Source: Corynebacterium glyciniphilum AJ 3170
GTDB lineage: Bacteria > Actinomycetota > Actinomycetes > Mycobacteriales > Mycobacteriaceae
Assembly: GCF_000626675.1 (NCBI RefSeq)
Contig: NZ_CP006842.1
Span: 2,976,001-3,040,000, forward strand
Length of the DNA stretch: 64,000 nt
Reading direction: 5' to 3'
The translations under genes and the position numbers were made by a program. Positions within the stretch are counted from its first letter, which is position 1; every line of letters starts with the position of its first letter. Below the pieces are notes generated by a model that was given only the letters and a program-made list of their open reading frames with translations, was not told the DNA's origin and did not search any database. This document shows positions 18,244-26,458 of the stretch, piece by piece.

Positions 18244-19901
18244 CGCGCCCCCGTCCCGGTTGCGGCGGAGGCAGGTGTGAGATCGGCGCACCCGACAACG
18301 GCGGCGAATTCGGCGTGTGTGAGTTCATGCGCCGCGGCGACATGCCAGGCAGGCGCGTCGCTGATGACCAGGACCCGGTGCCCGGGTCGACCGCCACCGG
18401 CGTAGAGGGCCGCGACACGCTCGGCGATGTGCTGTTCGGTGACGGAGTCCACCGCGGTGGTCGGGTCGGTCAGCACCAGCAGTTCCGGGTCCGCCGCGAT
18501 GGCACGCGCAAGGGCGACGCGCTGCCGCTGGCCACCGGAGAGCCGCCGTCCTCCCTCCCCCACAGACCGTTCCGGTCCCCCGGGGATGTCGGAGCAGTCG
18601 GCGACCTCGAGGGCGCGGACAGCCACCGCCGGGTCCGGGTGGACGTTGTCGCGCAGGGGACCGTCGAAGAGGTCCGCCCCGTGCGGGGCCACGGTCACGC
18701 GGTGACGCGGCAGCCGGAGCAGCGCCGACGTCGCCACCGAAGTCACCGCAGACGGGTGGCGCTCACCGCCGGCCCCCCGCACGACGGTCACCCCGGCAGG
18801 CAACGCCGCCAGCACCGCATCCGTCGTTGCATCCGACGCTTCGTCCGGGGTGGCGTAGGGGGCGGTGAGAACCTCCCGCACGCGGCGACCCGACGCCGAC
18901 GAGATCGCCACACGGGTGGCGAAGTTACGTCCGAGCATCGTCATCGGGACGACGACATACTGTGACAGCCCCACGACGGTGATCAGCTGCCCCACGCTCA
19001 GGCCGTCGTGCAGGGCGATCCATCCGGCGGTCACGCCGATGGCGACAACGTAGATCGCCCCGACGGACTCGGTGACCATCGTCAACCGCGCTTCGGCGGC
19101 ATTGGCCCGCACCGTCGCATCCAGGGCCCTGGATGAATAGCCATGGTACCGACGGCGCATGGTGCGCACCACGCCCAGGCCTTTGACGATCCGCAGCCCC
19201 TGGACCGCATCCGCAGCGACGGCCGCCGCCTGTGCCAGAGCCTGCTGGCGGGCCTGGGCCCGGCCACGCAACGGGCGGGCGGCCCGCACCGACAGTGCCA
19301 CGACCAGCGGGGCCCCGATCAGTACGGCGAGACCGAGCTGCCAGTGGATCGACAGCACCACGACGGCGACATAGAGGATCGAGCCGAGTTCGGCGATCGG
19401 GAAGACGGTCATCACCACGATTTCCGCTGCCTTGTTCGCGTCCGTGCTCGCGATCGACAGCAGCCCGCCGGCGGTACGTTCCCGTCCATTGGCGCTGCTG
19501 ATCCCCCGCGGGTCCTGGATCCGGTCGGTGACCGTGGTGCGAAGGTCATGGCTGAGCTGCTGGAGGGTGATCTCCGTGTACCGCCGCGCCAGCCAGACCG
19601 CCACGGCGTTGAGCAGGAACAGTCCTGCCAGCAGAGTGACCCACAGTGCCAACCGGTTCCACCGTCCGGTGGCCACGGCATCGTCGATGGCACGTCCGAC
19701 CACAATGGATGTGGTGGCGTTGCAGATGAACCCCACCAGCATCCCGAGGGAGGCGATGAGTTGGACCGGCCGTTGGGCGACGGCGAGCTTCAGCAGCCAG
19801 CGACGGTCGGCGGGGTCCGGGAGTTTCGAGGGAGAGCTGCGCAGGACACCGGATCTGATCGTGTCGTGCCCGGTACTGTCTGTCTCCGCATCTCCCGCCA
19901 T
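18240..19901 (-). CDS. ABC exporter half-transporter, subunit with LSGGQ but no Walker A
   Basis: A 553-residue half-exporter whose transmembrane domain covers about residues 40-320. The nucleotide-binding domain is shortened. No G-x-x-G-x-G-K-S/T is found (the equivalent position reads RGAGGERHPSAV), Walker B is LLVLTDPTTAVD with Thr and Asp in place of Asp and Glu, and the H-loop reads VISDAP without His. The signature LSGGQRQRVALARAI is perfect. It can therefore lend its signature to the ATP bound by the partner but cannot hydrolyse ATP itself. About 75 bp separate it from cysX, so read-through from cysI is possible; TAGGCT eight bases before the ATG could be a -10 box. Confidence 0.92.
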   Translation of the reverse strand: MAGDAETDSTGHDTIRSGVLRSSPSKLPDPADRRWLLKLAVAQRPVQLIASLGMLVGFICNATTSIVVGRAIDDAVATGRWNRLALWVTLLAGLFLLNAVAVWLARRYTEITLQQLSHDLRTTVTDRIQDPRGISSANGRERTAGGLLSIASTDANKAAEIVVMTVFPIAELGSILYVAVVVLSIHWQLGLAVLIGAPLVVALSVRAARPLRGRAQARQQALAQAAAVAADAVQGLRIVKGLGVVRTMRRRYHGYSSRALDATVRANAAEARLTMVTESVGAIYVVAIGVTAGWIALHDGLSVGQLITVVGLSQYVVVPMTMLGRNFATRVAISSASGRRVREVLTAPYATPDEASDATTDAVLAALPAGVTVVRGAGGERHPSAVTSVATSALLRLPRHRVTVAPHGADLFDGPLRDNVHPDPAVAVRALEVADCSDIPGGPERSVGEGGRRLSGGQRQRVALARAIAADPELLVLTDPTTAVDSVTEQHIAERVAALYAGGGRPGHRVLVISDAPAWHVAAAHELTHAEFAAVVGCADLTPASAATGTGAR

Positions 19902-19976
19902 GACGGTTGAGCCTACAGTACGGGCAAGGGTGCCCTACACTGCCCGACCCGGCACAACCCCGGCTCAGAGCCCGGC

Positions 19977-20105
19977 TCAGACACCGCGGTCGATGTGTCC
20001 GTGCAGCTTCACCGAGAACACCCGGCAGCAGTCGCGGCACTGCCAGGCGTTGTCTGTCTCCATGTCGGGGAAGAGGTTCTCCGATGTGCAGTACGGGCAG
20101 TTCAT
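19977..20105 (-). CDS. cysX: CysX, small four-cysteine protein of sulfite reduction
   Basis: A 42-residue protein MNCPYCTSENLFPDMETDNA... with C3-x-x-C6 and C23-x-x-C26 plus Cys27, a zinc-ribbon or small iron-sulfur pattern. In corynebacteria the gene after cysI, cysX, encodes a ferredoxin-like electron carrier proposed to link Fpr2 to CysI; position and cysteines match. The frame extends 22 codons upstream, but the ATG at 20105 has GAGGAGGG in ideal position and the extension has no family character. It lies about 100 bp after the cysI stop, in the same direction. Confidence 0.8.
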   Translation of the reverse strand: MNCPYCTSENLFPDMETDNAWQCRDCCRVFSVKLHGHIDRGV

Positions 20106-20161
20106 GACGGTCGCCCTCCTCGGGTTGGGGTGTGCGGTCTTCCCGGGGATCCGGGAGTTCG

Positions 20162-20206
20162 TGTCATCCATTCATGTCATCCATGGTGTAGCGGGGGTGT
20201 AGCGGG
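20162..20206. repeat. Short tandem duplications between cysI and cysX
   Basis: TGTCATCCAT occurs at 20162-20171 and 20175-20184. Directly after, GGTGTAGCGGG is repeated exactly twice in tandem (20185-20206), ending at the cysI stop codon. They look like replication-slippage products. Confidence 0.7.
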
Positions 20207-22780
20207 CTACTGCAGGACGGCCTCATCGGCACGCAGCACCCAGTCACGGAACTGCTCTCCCTCGTCCCGCTGGTCCTTGTAGTGCTCCACAACGCGCACA
20301 ATGTAGTCGTCCAGTTCGGCGGAGGTGACCTTGTGTCCGCGCAGTTTCTTGCCGAAGTCGGGGTGCATACCGATCGCGCCGCCGAGGTGAACCTGGAAAC
20401 CCTCCACGCGGTTGCCGTCGTCGTCCGTGACGATCTGTCCTTTCAACCCGATGTCGGCGACCTGGGTCCGCGCGCACGAGTTCGGGCAGCCGTTGAGACT
20501 GATCTTCAACGGGACGTCCAGGTCACCCAGACGCTCCTCCAGCTGATCGGTCAGGGTGATCGCACGCTGCTTGGTGGTCACCAGGGCAAGCTTGCAGAAC
20601 TCCAGGCCGGTGCAGGAGATGATGTCGCGACGGAAGGACGAGGGCCGGGCGGAGAGCCCCTCGGCGTCGAGCGCCTCAAGCAGACCGTCCACAGCGTCCG
20701 CCTCCACGTTGAGGAAGATCAGCTCCTTGTCCGGAGTGGTGCGCAGATCGGTGACACCGTGCGCTTCAGCCAGGTCAGCGAGCCGCTGCAACTGGTCGCC
20801 CTCGGTGTGCCCGACGGTGGGCTTCACGCCGACGTAGAACCTGCCGTCCTTCTGTTCGTGCACTCCGACATGATCGCGGTACCCCGGGAAGACCTCCGGC
20901 TCGGGGCCGTCGGTGAGCTTGTGTCCGAGGTAGTCGTCCTCCAGGATGCGACGGAACTTCTCGATACCCCAGTCAGCGACGAGGAACTTCAACCGTGCCC
21001 GGTTGCGCAGCTTGCGGTAGCCGTAGTCACGGAAGATACGGACCACACCGCACCAGACCTCCGGCACCTCGTCGATCGACACCCAGGCACCGAGGCGCTG
21101 GGCCAGCATCGGATTGGTCGACAGGCCACCACCGACCCACACGTCAAAACCCGGGCCCTTCTCCGGATGCTCGGAGCCGATGAAGGAGATGTCCTGGATC
21201 TCGTGGGTGATGTCCTGGCGGACCGATCCCGAGATGCCCGACTTGAACTTGCGCGGCAGGTTGGCGAACTCGTCGCGGGTGAGCCAGTTCTCCTTGATCT
21301 CTTTGATCGCCGGGGACGCGTCGATGATCTCGTCCTTGGCGATGCCGGCGACCGGCGAGCCGAGGATGACACGGGGAACGTCACCGCAGCCGAAGAAGGT
21401 GTCCAGGTTGACCGACGCCAACCGGTCCCAGATCTCGGGGACGTCCTCGATGCGGATCCAGTGGAGCTGAATGTTCTGCCGGTCGGTGAAGTCTGCGGTG
21501 CCGCGGGCAAAGTCAGTCGAGATACCGCCGATGACACGCATCTGCTCGCTGCTCATCATGCCGCCGTCCAACCGGATGCGCATCATGAAGTAACGATCCT
21601 GCAGTTCAGCGTTGGACAGCAGGCTGGTCTGCTCCCCGTCCATGTCCTGGCGACGCTGGGTGTACATGCCGATCCACTTGAAGCGGGGTGCGAGGTCCTC
21701 TGCGGGGATCGAGTCGAAGCCCTGCTTGGCGTAGATCTCCCGGACGCGGTCGGCGACGGCGAGACCGGCATCGTCCTGCTTGATGCGCTCATCGTTGTTC
21801 AGCGGCTTCTTGCCGTCAATGAGCCACTGACCCTGGGGTTTCGGGGCGGCGCGGTCCGCCTTCTCCTCGTCGGTGAGTTCCCGCGGGGGCGGTGGCGCGG
21901 CAGCCTCGGCGTCCTCGAGTGCCTTCGCTGCCTTCTGAACTGCCTTGCCGGCTTTAAGCTCATTCCAGCGCGCTTTCCTGGCCGCGGAGAACAGGTCCTT
22001 GTTATCGGGGTCCGCGTCCGCCGCCGCTTCTGCCGCCTTCGTGGCGGCGGCGAGGTCTGCCTGCTCGGCCTCCGCCCGCGCCAACTCCTCCCGCGCGGCG
22101 GTCACGGTGGGGTCCTCCGGGGCTGCGGAGACGTCGGCAGCATCAGAGGCATCAGACGCGGAGGCTTCTGCCGCTTCCGGTGCGTCCGATCCGCCAGCGG
22201 GTTCTACTCCGAGAACGGACTCGACCGTACGTACCGCCTGTGCGGCCTGCTGTTCGGCCGACCGGGTGTCCTTCGCCGCCTCGGCGAGCTTCGTGTCACC
22301 GGGCTCGGCGGCTGCCGCCGCCTCCGCCGACCCTGCAGCGACCGCGAGCACGGACGCACCTGCCCGGATCAGCGACAGGGCGTCCTGCAGGGACGCAGGA
22401 GCTCCAGCGACGGGTGCAGCAACTTCGGCGTTCCCGGAGTTTGCCTTATTTTCAGCGGTCTCCTGAGCCGTCCGAGGCTCCTGAGTTTCCACGGACTCTG
22501 CCGCTTCCCTGGCCTTCTTCAGGGCACGGGCGGCCTTCTTCTGCGCGGCACGTGCGCGCCGTGCCGCGGCGGCACGTTTCTTGTCGTCCGGCGCCGCCTC
22601 TGCGGCAGCCTCCGCGGCTTCGGTCTCGGCGGTGGTCTCGTCAACCTTGGCCTGGGCGTCAGCCACCGGGTCGCCGGTGACCTCTGCAGTCTCCGTGGTC
22701 TCTCTGGCCTTCGCGGACGCGTCGGCGGGCGTTCCTGCAGCTTCAGCAGTGATGGGCAGTTCGTCGGTCGCCGTGGTCAT
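20207..22780 (-). CDS. cysI: Ferredoxin-type sulfite reductase with a long Ala-rich N-terminal extension
   Basis: An 857-residue sulfite reductase that reduces sulfite to sulfide with siroheme and a [4Fe-4S] cluster. The catalytic part (from about residue 315) has normal family length, with the cluster/siroheme cysteines Cys723, Cys729, Cys765 and Cys769 (CTGLEFC and NGCPNSC). The first 310 residues are an Ala/Glu/Lys-rich extension with three imperfect helical-hairpin repeats. Their turns are APDDKK (64), EPGDTK (160) and DPDNKD (258), and a PPPP hinge follows near 296. No family member I know has this extension. The ATG at 22780 follows GAGAAGAGAAGG. Confidence 0.96.
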   Translation of the reverse strand: MTTATDELPITAEAAGTPADASAKARETTETAEVTGDPVADAQAKVDETTAETEAAEAAAEAAPDDKKRAAAARRARAAQKKAARALKKAREAAESVETQEPRTAQETAENKANSGNAEVAAPVAGAPASLQDALSLIRAGASVLAVAAGSAEAAAAAEPGDTKLAEAAKDTRSAEQQAAQAVRTVESVLGVEPAGGSDAPEAAEASASDASDAADVSAAPEDPTVTAAREELARAEAEQADLAAATKAAEAAADADPDNKDLFSAARKARWNELKAGKAVQKAAKALEDAEAAAPPPPRELTDEEKADRAAPKPQGQWLIDGKKPLNNDERIKQDDAGLAVADRVREIYAKQGFDSIPAEDLAPRFKWIGMYTQRRQDMDGEQTSLLSNAELQDRYFMMRIRLDGGMMSSEQMRVIGGISTDFARGTADFTDRQNIQLHWIRIEDVPEIWDRLASVNLDTFFGCGDVPRVILGSPVAGIAKDEIIDASPAIKEIKENWLTRDEFANLPRKFKSGISGSVRQDITHEIQDISFIGSEHPEKGPGFDVWVGGGLSTNPMLAQRLGAWVSIDEVPEVWCGVVRIFRDYGYRKLRNRARLKFLVADWGIEKFRRILEDDYLGHKLTDGPEPEVFPGYRDHVGVHEQKDGRFYVGVKPTVGHTEGDQLQRLADLAEAHGVTDLRTTPDKELIFLNVEADAVDGLLEALDAEGLSARPSSFRRDIISCTGLEFCKLALVTTKQRAITLTDQLEERLGDLDVPLKISLNGCPNSCARTQVADIGLKGQIVTDDDGNRVEGFQVHLGGAIGMHPDFGKKLRGHKVTSAELDDYIVRVVEHYKDQRDEGEQFRDWVLRADEAVLQ

Positions 22781-22875
22781 ACCTTCTCTTCTCCTGATCT
22801 TCCTGGTCGTCGATGGTCCCGCGCCCGCTGCCGCGGGACCGAGGAACGCTGGAGCCGGTCAGGACACCGGCCGTA

Positions 22876-22891
22876 CAGACCGCTTGGTCTG
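22876..22891. promoter_or_regulatory. McbR-type operator in the cysI leader
   Basis: CAGACCGCTTGGTCTG fits YAGAC-N6-GTCTR with perfect arms. It lies about 19 bp downstream of the predicted cysI -10 box (minus strand), close to the start of transcription, the same arrangement as at cysH. Confidence 0.75.
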
Positions 22892-22909
22892 GTCCTAAGG
22901 TGTCGCCCC

Positions 22910-22938
22910 AGACTAGACCGGTCTGTCCGCGGACACAA
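22910..22938 (-). promoter_or_regulatory. Predicted cysI promoter
   Basis: On the minus strand TTGTGT (22938-22933) and TAGTCT (22915-22910) are 17 bp apart. The -10 box is the same as that upstream of cysH. The compressed operator-like TAGACCGGTCTG overlaps this promoter. Confidence 0.5.
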
Positions 22939-22985
22939 CGTAGGAGATACTCACCCGCGCCGACAAGGGGCTTCCCCGACGACCC

Positions 22986-23015
22986 TTGCAGTTTCCAGAC
23001 CGAGTGGTCTATAGT
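22986..23015 (+). promoter_or_regulatory. Predicted fpr2 promoter overlapped by a McbR-type operator
   Basis: TTGCAG (22986-22991) and TATAGT (23010-23015) are 18 bp apart. The operator CAGACCGAGTGGTCTA (22996-23011) fills the spacer and runs into the -10 box, so a bound repressor would directly exclude RNA polymerase. The leader to the fpr2 ATG is about 160 nt. Confidence 0.65.
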
Positions 23016-23179
23016 CTGACCCTGACATCCGGTCATACGTGTGCGTGACCGTCCTCACCTGCGCCGTCCTGATACTTTCGGTTCGCCCCAGGGCAGACTA
23101 ACGTACACAGGAGACCACCCCTGCCCGGCCGCCGAGCTGCCGCACGAAACCGCCAACCACGGATTGGACCAACGCATTC

Positions 23180-24610
23180 ATGTCTGACAACCGCCCGCTG
23201 CGCGTCGCCGTCATCGGATCCGGCCCGGCCGGAATCTACGCCTCCGATGCACTGATGAAGTCCGGCAAGGACGTCTCCATCGACCTCTACGAGAAGATGG
23301 CCGCCCCCTTCGGTCTCATCCGGTACGGTGTCGCCCCCGACCATCCGCGGATCAAGGGCATCATCAAGGCCCTCCACAAGGTCATGGACAAGCCCCAGAT
23401 CCGCCTGCTCGGCAACGTCAACGTCGGCGAAGACATCACCCTTGACGACCTGAAGAAGCACTATGACGCGGTCATCTACGCCACCGGCGCCACCGACGAC
23501 CGGGACCTGAACATCCCCGGCGGCGAGCACACCCTCGGTGCCGGCAAATTCGTGGGCTTCTATGACGCCAACCCGCATTTCGAGGACTCCTGGAACGTCG
23601 ACGCCGAGGCCATCGCCGTCATCGGTGTCGGCAACGTCGGCCTCGACATCGCCCGCGTGCTCGCGAAGACCGGTGACGAACTGCTCGTCACCGAAATCCC
23701 GGACAACGTCTATGAGTCCCTGAAGAACAACAAGGCCAAGGAAGTGCACGTCTTCGGGCGCCGCGGACCGGCCCAGGCGAAGTTCACCCCGCTGGAGCTC
23801 AAGGAGCTCAACCACTCCGACACCATCGAGGTCGTCGTCAATCCCGAGGACATCGACTACGACGAGGGGTCCGAGAACGCCCGGCACAACTCCAAGATCA
23901 CCGACCAGGTGTGCACCATCCTGGAAAACTACGCCGTCGCCGAACCCAAGGGCGCCCCCCACAAGCTCTACCTGCACTTCTTCGAGTCTCCCGTGGAGGT
24001 CCGCACCGACGACAACGGCACGGTGACCGCCCTGGTCACCGAGCGCACCGAGCTCGACGGCAATGGCGGCGTCCGCTCCACTGGCACACTGACCGAATGG
24101 AACGTCGGTCAGGTGTACCGTGCCGTGGGCTACAAGTCCGACCAGCAGAACGACCTCCCCTGGGACGGCAAGGAGAACGTCCTGCCCAACGTGGGTGGCC
24201 GCGTCCTGACTGAGGGCCCCACCGCCGACGGCATCGCCGGCGTCCCCGGCTCCGCCGACCCGGAGGCTGAGCTGCGCGAGACCCTGCCCGGGGTCTACGC
24301 CACCGGCTGGATCCGCCGCGGGCCCGTCGGCCTGATCGGAAACACCAAGGGCGACGCGAACGAGGCGGTGGCCAACCTCCTCGCCGACTACGATGCCGGC
24401 ATCGGTTTCGGCCCCGAGGCGCCGGGCGAGGACGACGTCATCGAGCTTCTGCACTCGCGCGACATCGACTACACCACCTGGGAAGGCTGGTACAACCTCG
24501 ACGCCCACGAACGCAGCCTGGGCGAAGCCGAAGGCCGCGAGCGCAAGAAGGTGCGTTCCCACGAGGAGATGGTGCACTACTCCAGCGGTGAGGCGCGCGT
24601 GAAAGCGTAG
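23180..24610 (+). CDS. fpr2: Ferredoxin/adrenodoxin-type NADP reductase (FprA/Fpr2)
   Basis: A 476-residue flavoprotein of the adrenodoxin-reductase type that passes electrons from NADPH to ferredoxin-like carriers. The FAD-binding VAVIGSGPAGIYASDAL opens the protein, the NADP-binding IGVGNVGLDIARVL lies near residue 155, and GWIRRGPVGLIGNTKGDANE is the conserved C-terminal FAD contact. It is divergent from cysI and shares its operator region, consistent with delivering electrons for sulfite reduction. No clear ribosome site precedes the ATG. Its 3' end is followed by a strong hairpin. Confidence 0.96.
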   Translation: MSDNRPLRVAVIGSGPAGIYASDALMKSGKDVSIDLYEKMAAPFGLIRYGVAPDHPRIKGIIKALHKVMDKPQIRLLGNVNVGEDITLDDLKKHYDAVIYATGATDDRDLNIPGGEHTLGAGKFVGFYDANPHFEDSWNVDAEAIAVIGVGNVGLDIARVLAKTGDELLVTEIPDNVYESLKNNKAKEVHVFGRRGPAQAKFTPLELKELNHSDTIEVVVNPEDIDYDEGSENARHNSKITDQVCTILENYAVAEPKGAPHKLYLHFFESPVEVRTDDNGTVTALVTERTELDGNGGVRSTGTLTEWNVGQVYRAVGYKSDQQNDLPWDGKENVLPNVGGRVLTEGPTADGIAGVPGSADPEAELRETLPGVYATGWIRRGPVGLIGNTKGDANEAVANLLADYDAGIGFGPEAPGEDDVIELLHSRDIDYTTWEGWYNLDAHERSLGEAEGRERKKVRSHEEMVHYSSGEARVKA

Positions 24611-24618
24611 TCCCCGAA

Positions 24619-24665
24619 CTCGCGAATAGCGTCGTAATTCACCCGGTGAAATTATAATTCGCGAG
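24619..24665. terminator. Nested hairpin after fpr2
   Basis: Outer arms CTCGCGAAT (24619-24627) and ATTCGCGAG (24657-24665) pair perfectly. An inner stem TTCAC/GTGAA around 24638-24650 closes the loop. It lies nine bases after the fpr2 stop and can end transcription from either side. A second hairpin CCGG...CCGG followed by CTTTTT lies at about 24683-24715. Confidence 0.6.
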
Positions 24666-24770
24666 ATACTTTCTCAAAAGTCCCGGAGAAACCCCAGGTC
24701 GCCGGGCCTTTTTGCGTTCTCGGATAAAAGTCAGAATTTTCTTCGCCTTTTGGTGATTCATTGCGCTCAT
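24639..24770 (-). CDS. Possible small basic protein, 43 residues
   Basis: An ATG at 24770, seven bases after AAGGA, opens a 43-residue frame beginning MSAMNHQKAKKILTFIRER and ending KYLANYNFTG. It contains 14 Lys/Arg and a likely amphipathic helix. The DNA is only about 45% GC in a 65% GC neighbourhood, and third positions are not GC-rich as in neighbouring genes. Either this is a foreign or unusually constrained small gene, or a chance frame in an AT-rich terminator/promoter region. The good ribosome site and the protein-like composition argue for a gene; the overlap with two hairpins argues against. I do not recognise the family. Confidence 0.4.
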   Translation of the reverse strand: MSAMNHQKAKKILTFIRERKKARRPGVSPGLLRKYLANYNFTG

Positions 24771-24788
24771 ACCGTTATCCTTAAGACT

Positions 24789-25358
24789 ATGAGCGACACC
24801 ACGAACACCGCAGGCCGCAACCCTGCCGCTGAAGCGCCAGAGGTCCATCTCACGGGCAAGCAGGTACTGAACATGCAGCCCCAGCAGGTCCATGCACTCT
24901 ACAAGCTGCGGGTGGACGTCTTCGTCAACGAGCAACGCGCCAGCTTCGCCGAGATCGACGACACCGACATCGACCCCGGCACCCACCAGCTCCTGGCGTA
25001 CGTTCACCCCGGTTCCGGCCCGGACTACCCCTGGGGTCTCCCCGACCCCGGCTCTCCCCTGCGTCTGGTCGGAACCCTCCGGGTCTTCGGCCCGCCGGAG
25101 GAGCAGCATATCGGACGGCTCTGCGTCCATCCGGATTTCCGCGGTTTCGGCATCGCCTCGAAGCTCGTGGACGACGCACTCGAGGTCATCCGCGGACGCG
25201 CAGCAGCCCTGGACCCCAACGTCCAGAAGACCGTCGTGAAGATCGAAGCACAGACCTACCTGATGCCTTTCTACAAGTCGTACGGCTTCGAGGCCACGGA
25301 TGAGCCGTTCATGGCCGAAGGCATCGAGCACCAGGAAATGCACCTCACCCTCGACTGA
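24789..25358 (+). CDS. GNAT-family N-acetyltransferase (ElaA-like)
   Basis: A 189-residue acetyltransferase of the ElaA type. The N-terminal LYKLRVDVFVNEQ is the ElaA hallmark, the acetyl-CoA loop reads HPDFRGFGIASKLV, and the C-terminal half has YKSYGFEA. The ATG at 24789 is chosen because homology starts soon after; the frame is open 13 codons upstream inside the AT-rich spacer. TATCCT eight bases before the ATG could be a -10 box, which would make the mRNA nearly leaderless. The substrate is unknown. Confidence 0.85.
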   Translation: MSDTTNTAGRNPAAEAPEVHLTGKQVLNMQPQQVHALYKLRVDVFVNEQRASFAEIDDTDIDPGTHQLLAYVHPGSGPDYPWGLPDPGSPLRLVGTLRVFGPPEEQHIGRLCVHPDFRGFGIASKLVDDALEVIRGRAAALDPNVQKTVVKIEAQTYLMPFYKSYGFEATDEPFMAEGIEHQEMHLTLD

Positions 25359-25401
25359 GGTCACCACGAAGGTCGGGGAAACGGGACACAGAAGGGGGTG
25401 T

Positions 25402-25423
25402 CGGGCCCGGGGCCCGATAGAGT
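25402..25423 (+). promoter_or_regulatory. Palindrome and -10 box before trhO
   Basis: CGGGCCC-G-GGGCCCG (25402-25416) is a perfect palindrome, immediately followed by TAGAGT (25418-25423). The GTG of trhO begins eight bases later, the spacing expected for a leaderless transcript. The palindrome would overlap the promoter spacer. Confidence 0.4.
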
Positions 25424-25430
25424 GTCCCGG

Positions 25431-26363
25431 GTGGGAACCAAGAGCACCAAAGGCACGAATTCCGAGACACGCATCCTCCTCTACTACCGCTTCACCCGGA
25501 TCGCGGACCCGACCGCGGTTATGCTGTGGCAGCGCACCCTGTGCGACTCTCTCGGCCTGCGCGGGCGGATCATCATCAGCCACCACGGGATCAACGGCAC
25601 CGTCGGCGGATCACTCACCGCGGTGAAGCAGTACATCCGCCGAACCCGCGAGTACCCCGGATTCCATGACATGGAGTTCAAGTGGTCCCCCGGTTCCGCT
25701 GAGGACTTCCCGAAACTGTCGGTGAAGGTCCGCGACGAAATCGTCAGCTTCGGCGCTGCCGACGAACTCCGTGTGGATGAACACGGTGTTGTCGGCGGCG
25801 GCACCCACCTCTCCCCTGCCGAGGTCAACGACCTGGTGGAGCAGAAGCGTGACACCGGCAACGACGTCGTCTTCTTTGACGGCCGCAATGCCATGGAGGC
25901 ACAGATCGGCAGGTTCAGGGGCGCGGTGGTCCCCGATGTCGACACCACACATGACTTCCTGCGTGAGCTGGAGTCCGGCAAGTACGACGATCTCAAGAAC
26001 CGTCCGGTCGTGACCTACTGCACCGGCGGCATCCGTTGCGAAGTGCTGAGTTCGTTGATGCGCAACCGCGGTTTCACCGATGTCTACCAGATCGACGGCG
26101 GCATCGTCCGCTACGGCGAACAATTCGGCGACTCCGGACTGTGGGAGGGCTCCCTGTACGTCTTCGACAAGAGGATGCACATGGAGTTCAGCGAGGATGC
26201 TGCCTCACTCGGAACCTGCGTGCACTGCGGGACGGCCACACACACCTTCCACAACTGCGCCAACGGCGAATGCCGGGACATGATCCTGCTGTGCGAGACA
26301 TGCGCGGACACACCGTCCACCGCTCACTGCGGTAAGCAGGCGTGTGCCACCACCGTGTCCTGA
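25431..26363 (+). CDS. trhO: tRNA uridine hydroxylase TrhO (rhodanese-domain, UPF0176)
   Basis: About 310 residues from the GTG at 25431. The N-terminal acylphosphatase-like domain ([21 protein letters not shown]) is followed by a rhodanese domain with the active-site loop YCTGGIRCE (catalytic Cys197). A C-terminal cysteine-rich segment (CVHCG, CANGEC, LLCETCA) is typical of TrhO, which makes 5-hydroxyuridine at the tRNA wobble position with prephenate-derived chemistry. The start is set by its distance to the TAGAGT -10 box; a GTG 11 codons upstream is the alternative. Confidence 0.93.
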   Translation: MGTKSTKGTNSETRILLYYRFTRIADPTAVMLWQRTLCDSLGLRGRIIISHHGINGTVGGSLTAVKQYIRRTREYPGFHDMEFKWSPGSAEDFPKLSVKVRDEIVSFGAADELRVDEHGVVGGGTHLSPAEVNDLVEQKRDTGNDVVFFDGRNAMEAQIGRFRGAVVPDVDTTHDFLRELESGKYDDLKNRPVVTYCTGGIRCEVLSSLMRNRGFTDVYQIDGGIVRYGEQFGDSGLWEGSLYVFDKRMHMEFSEDAASLGTCVHCGTATHTFHNCANGECRDMILLCETCADTPSTAHCGKQACATTVS

Positions 26364-26458
26364 CGGGGCGTGTGCCCCTTCACCGTGACCGGACCGTAGA
26401 GTCAGTGCGAGAATACTTGTGCGCGACACATCGTGATTTTTCAGCAGGAGCATCCCCC

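Larger units (their letters stand above)
22781..23179. other. Divergent cysI/fpr2 control region (399 bp)
   Basis: The space between the divergent cysI and fpr2 genes carries two back-to-back sigma-A-like promoters, two full McbR-type operators and a compressed variant TAGACCGGTCTG (22914-22925). A 5-bp inverted repeat GGTCA...TGACC at 23031-23050 lies in the fpr2 leader. No gene was found. Confidence 0.85.

Noticed and set aside
22914..22925. TAGACCGGTCTG as a further McbR operator
   Set aside because: The half sites are right but the spacer is two bases, not six. It is noted as a compressed variant only.
23033..24577. A 514-residue minus-strand frame opposite fpr2
   Set aside because: It is the complement of a certain gene and has the V/G/L-rich look of an antisense frame.
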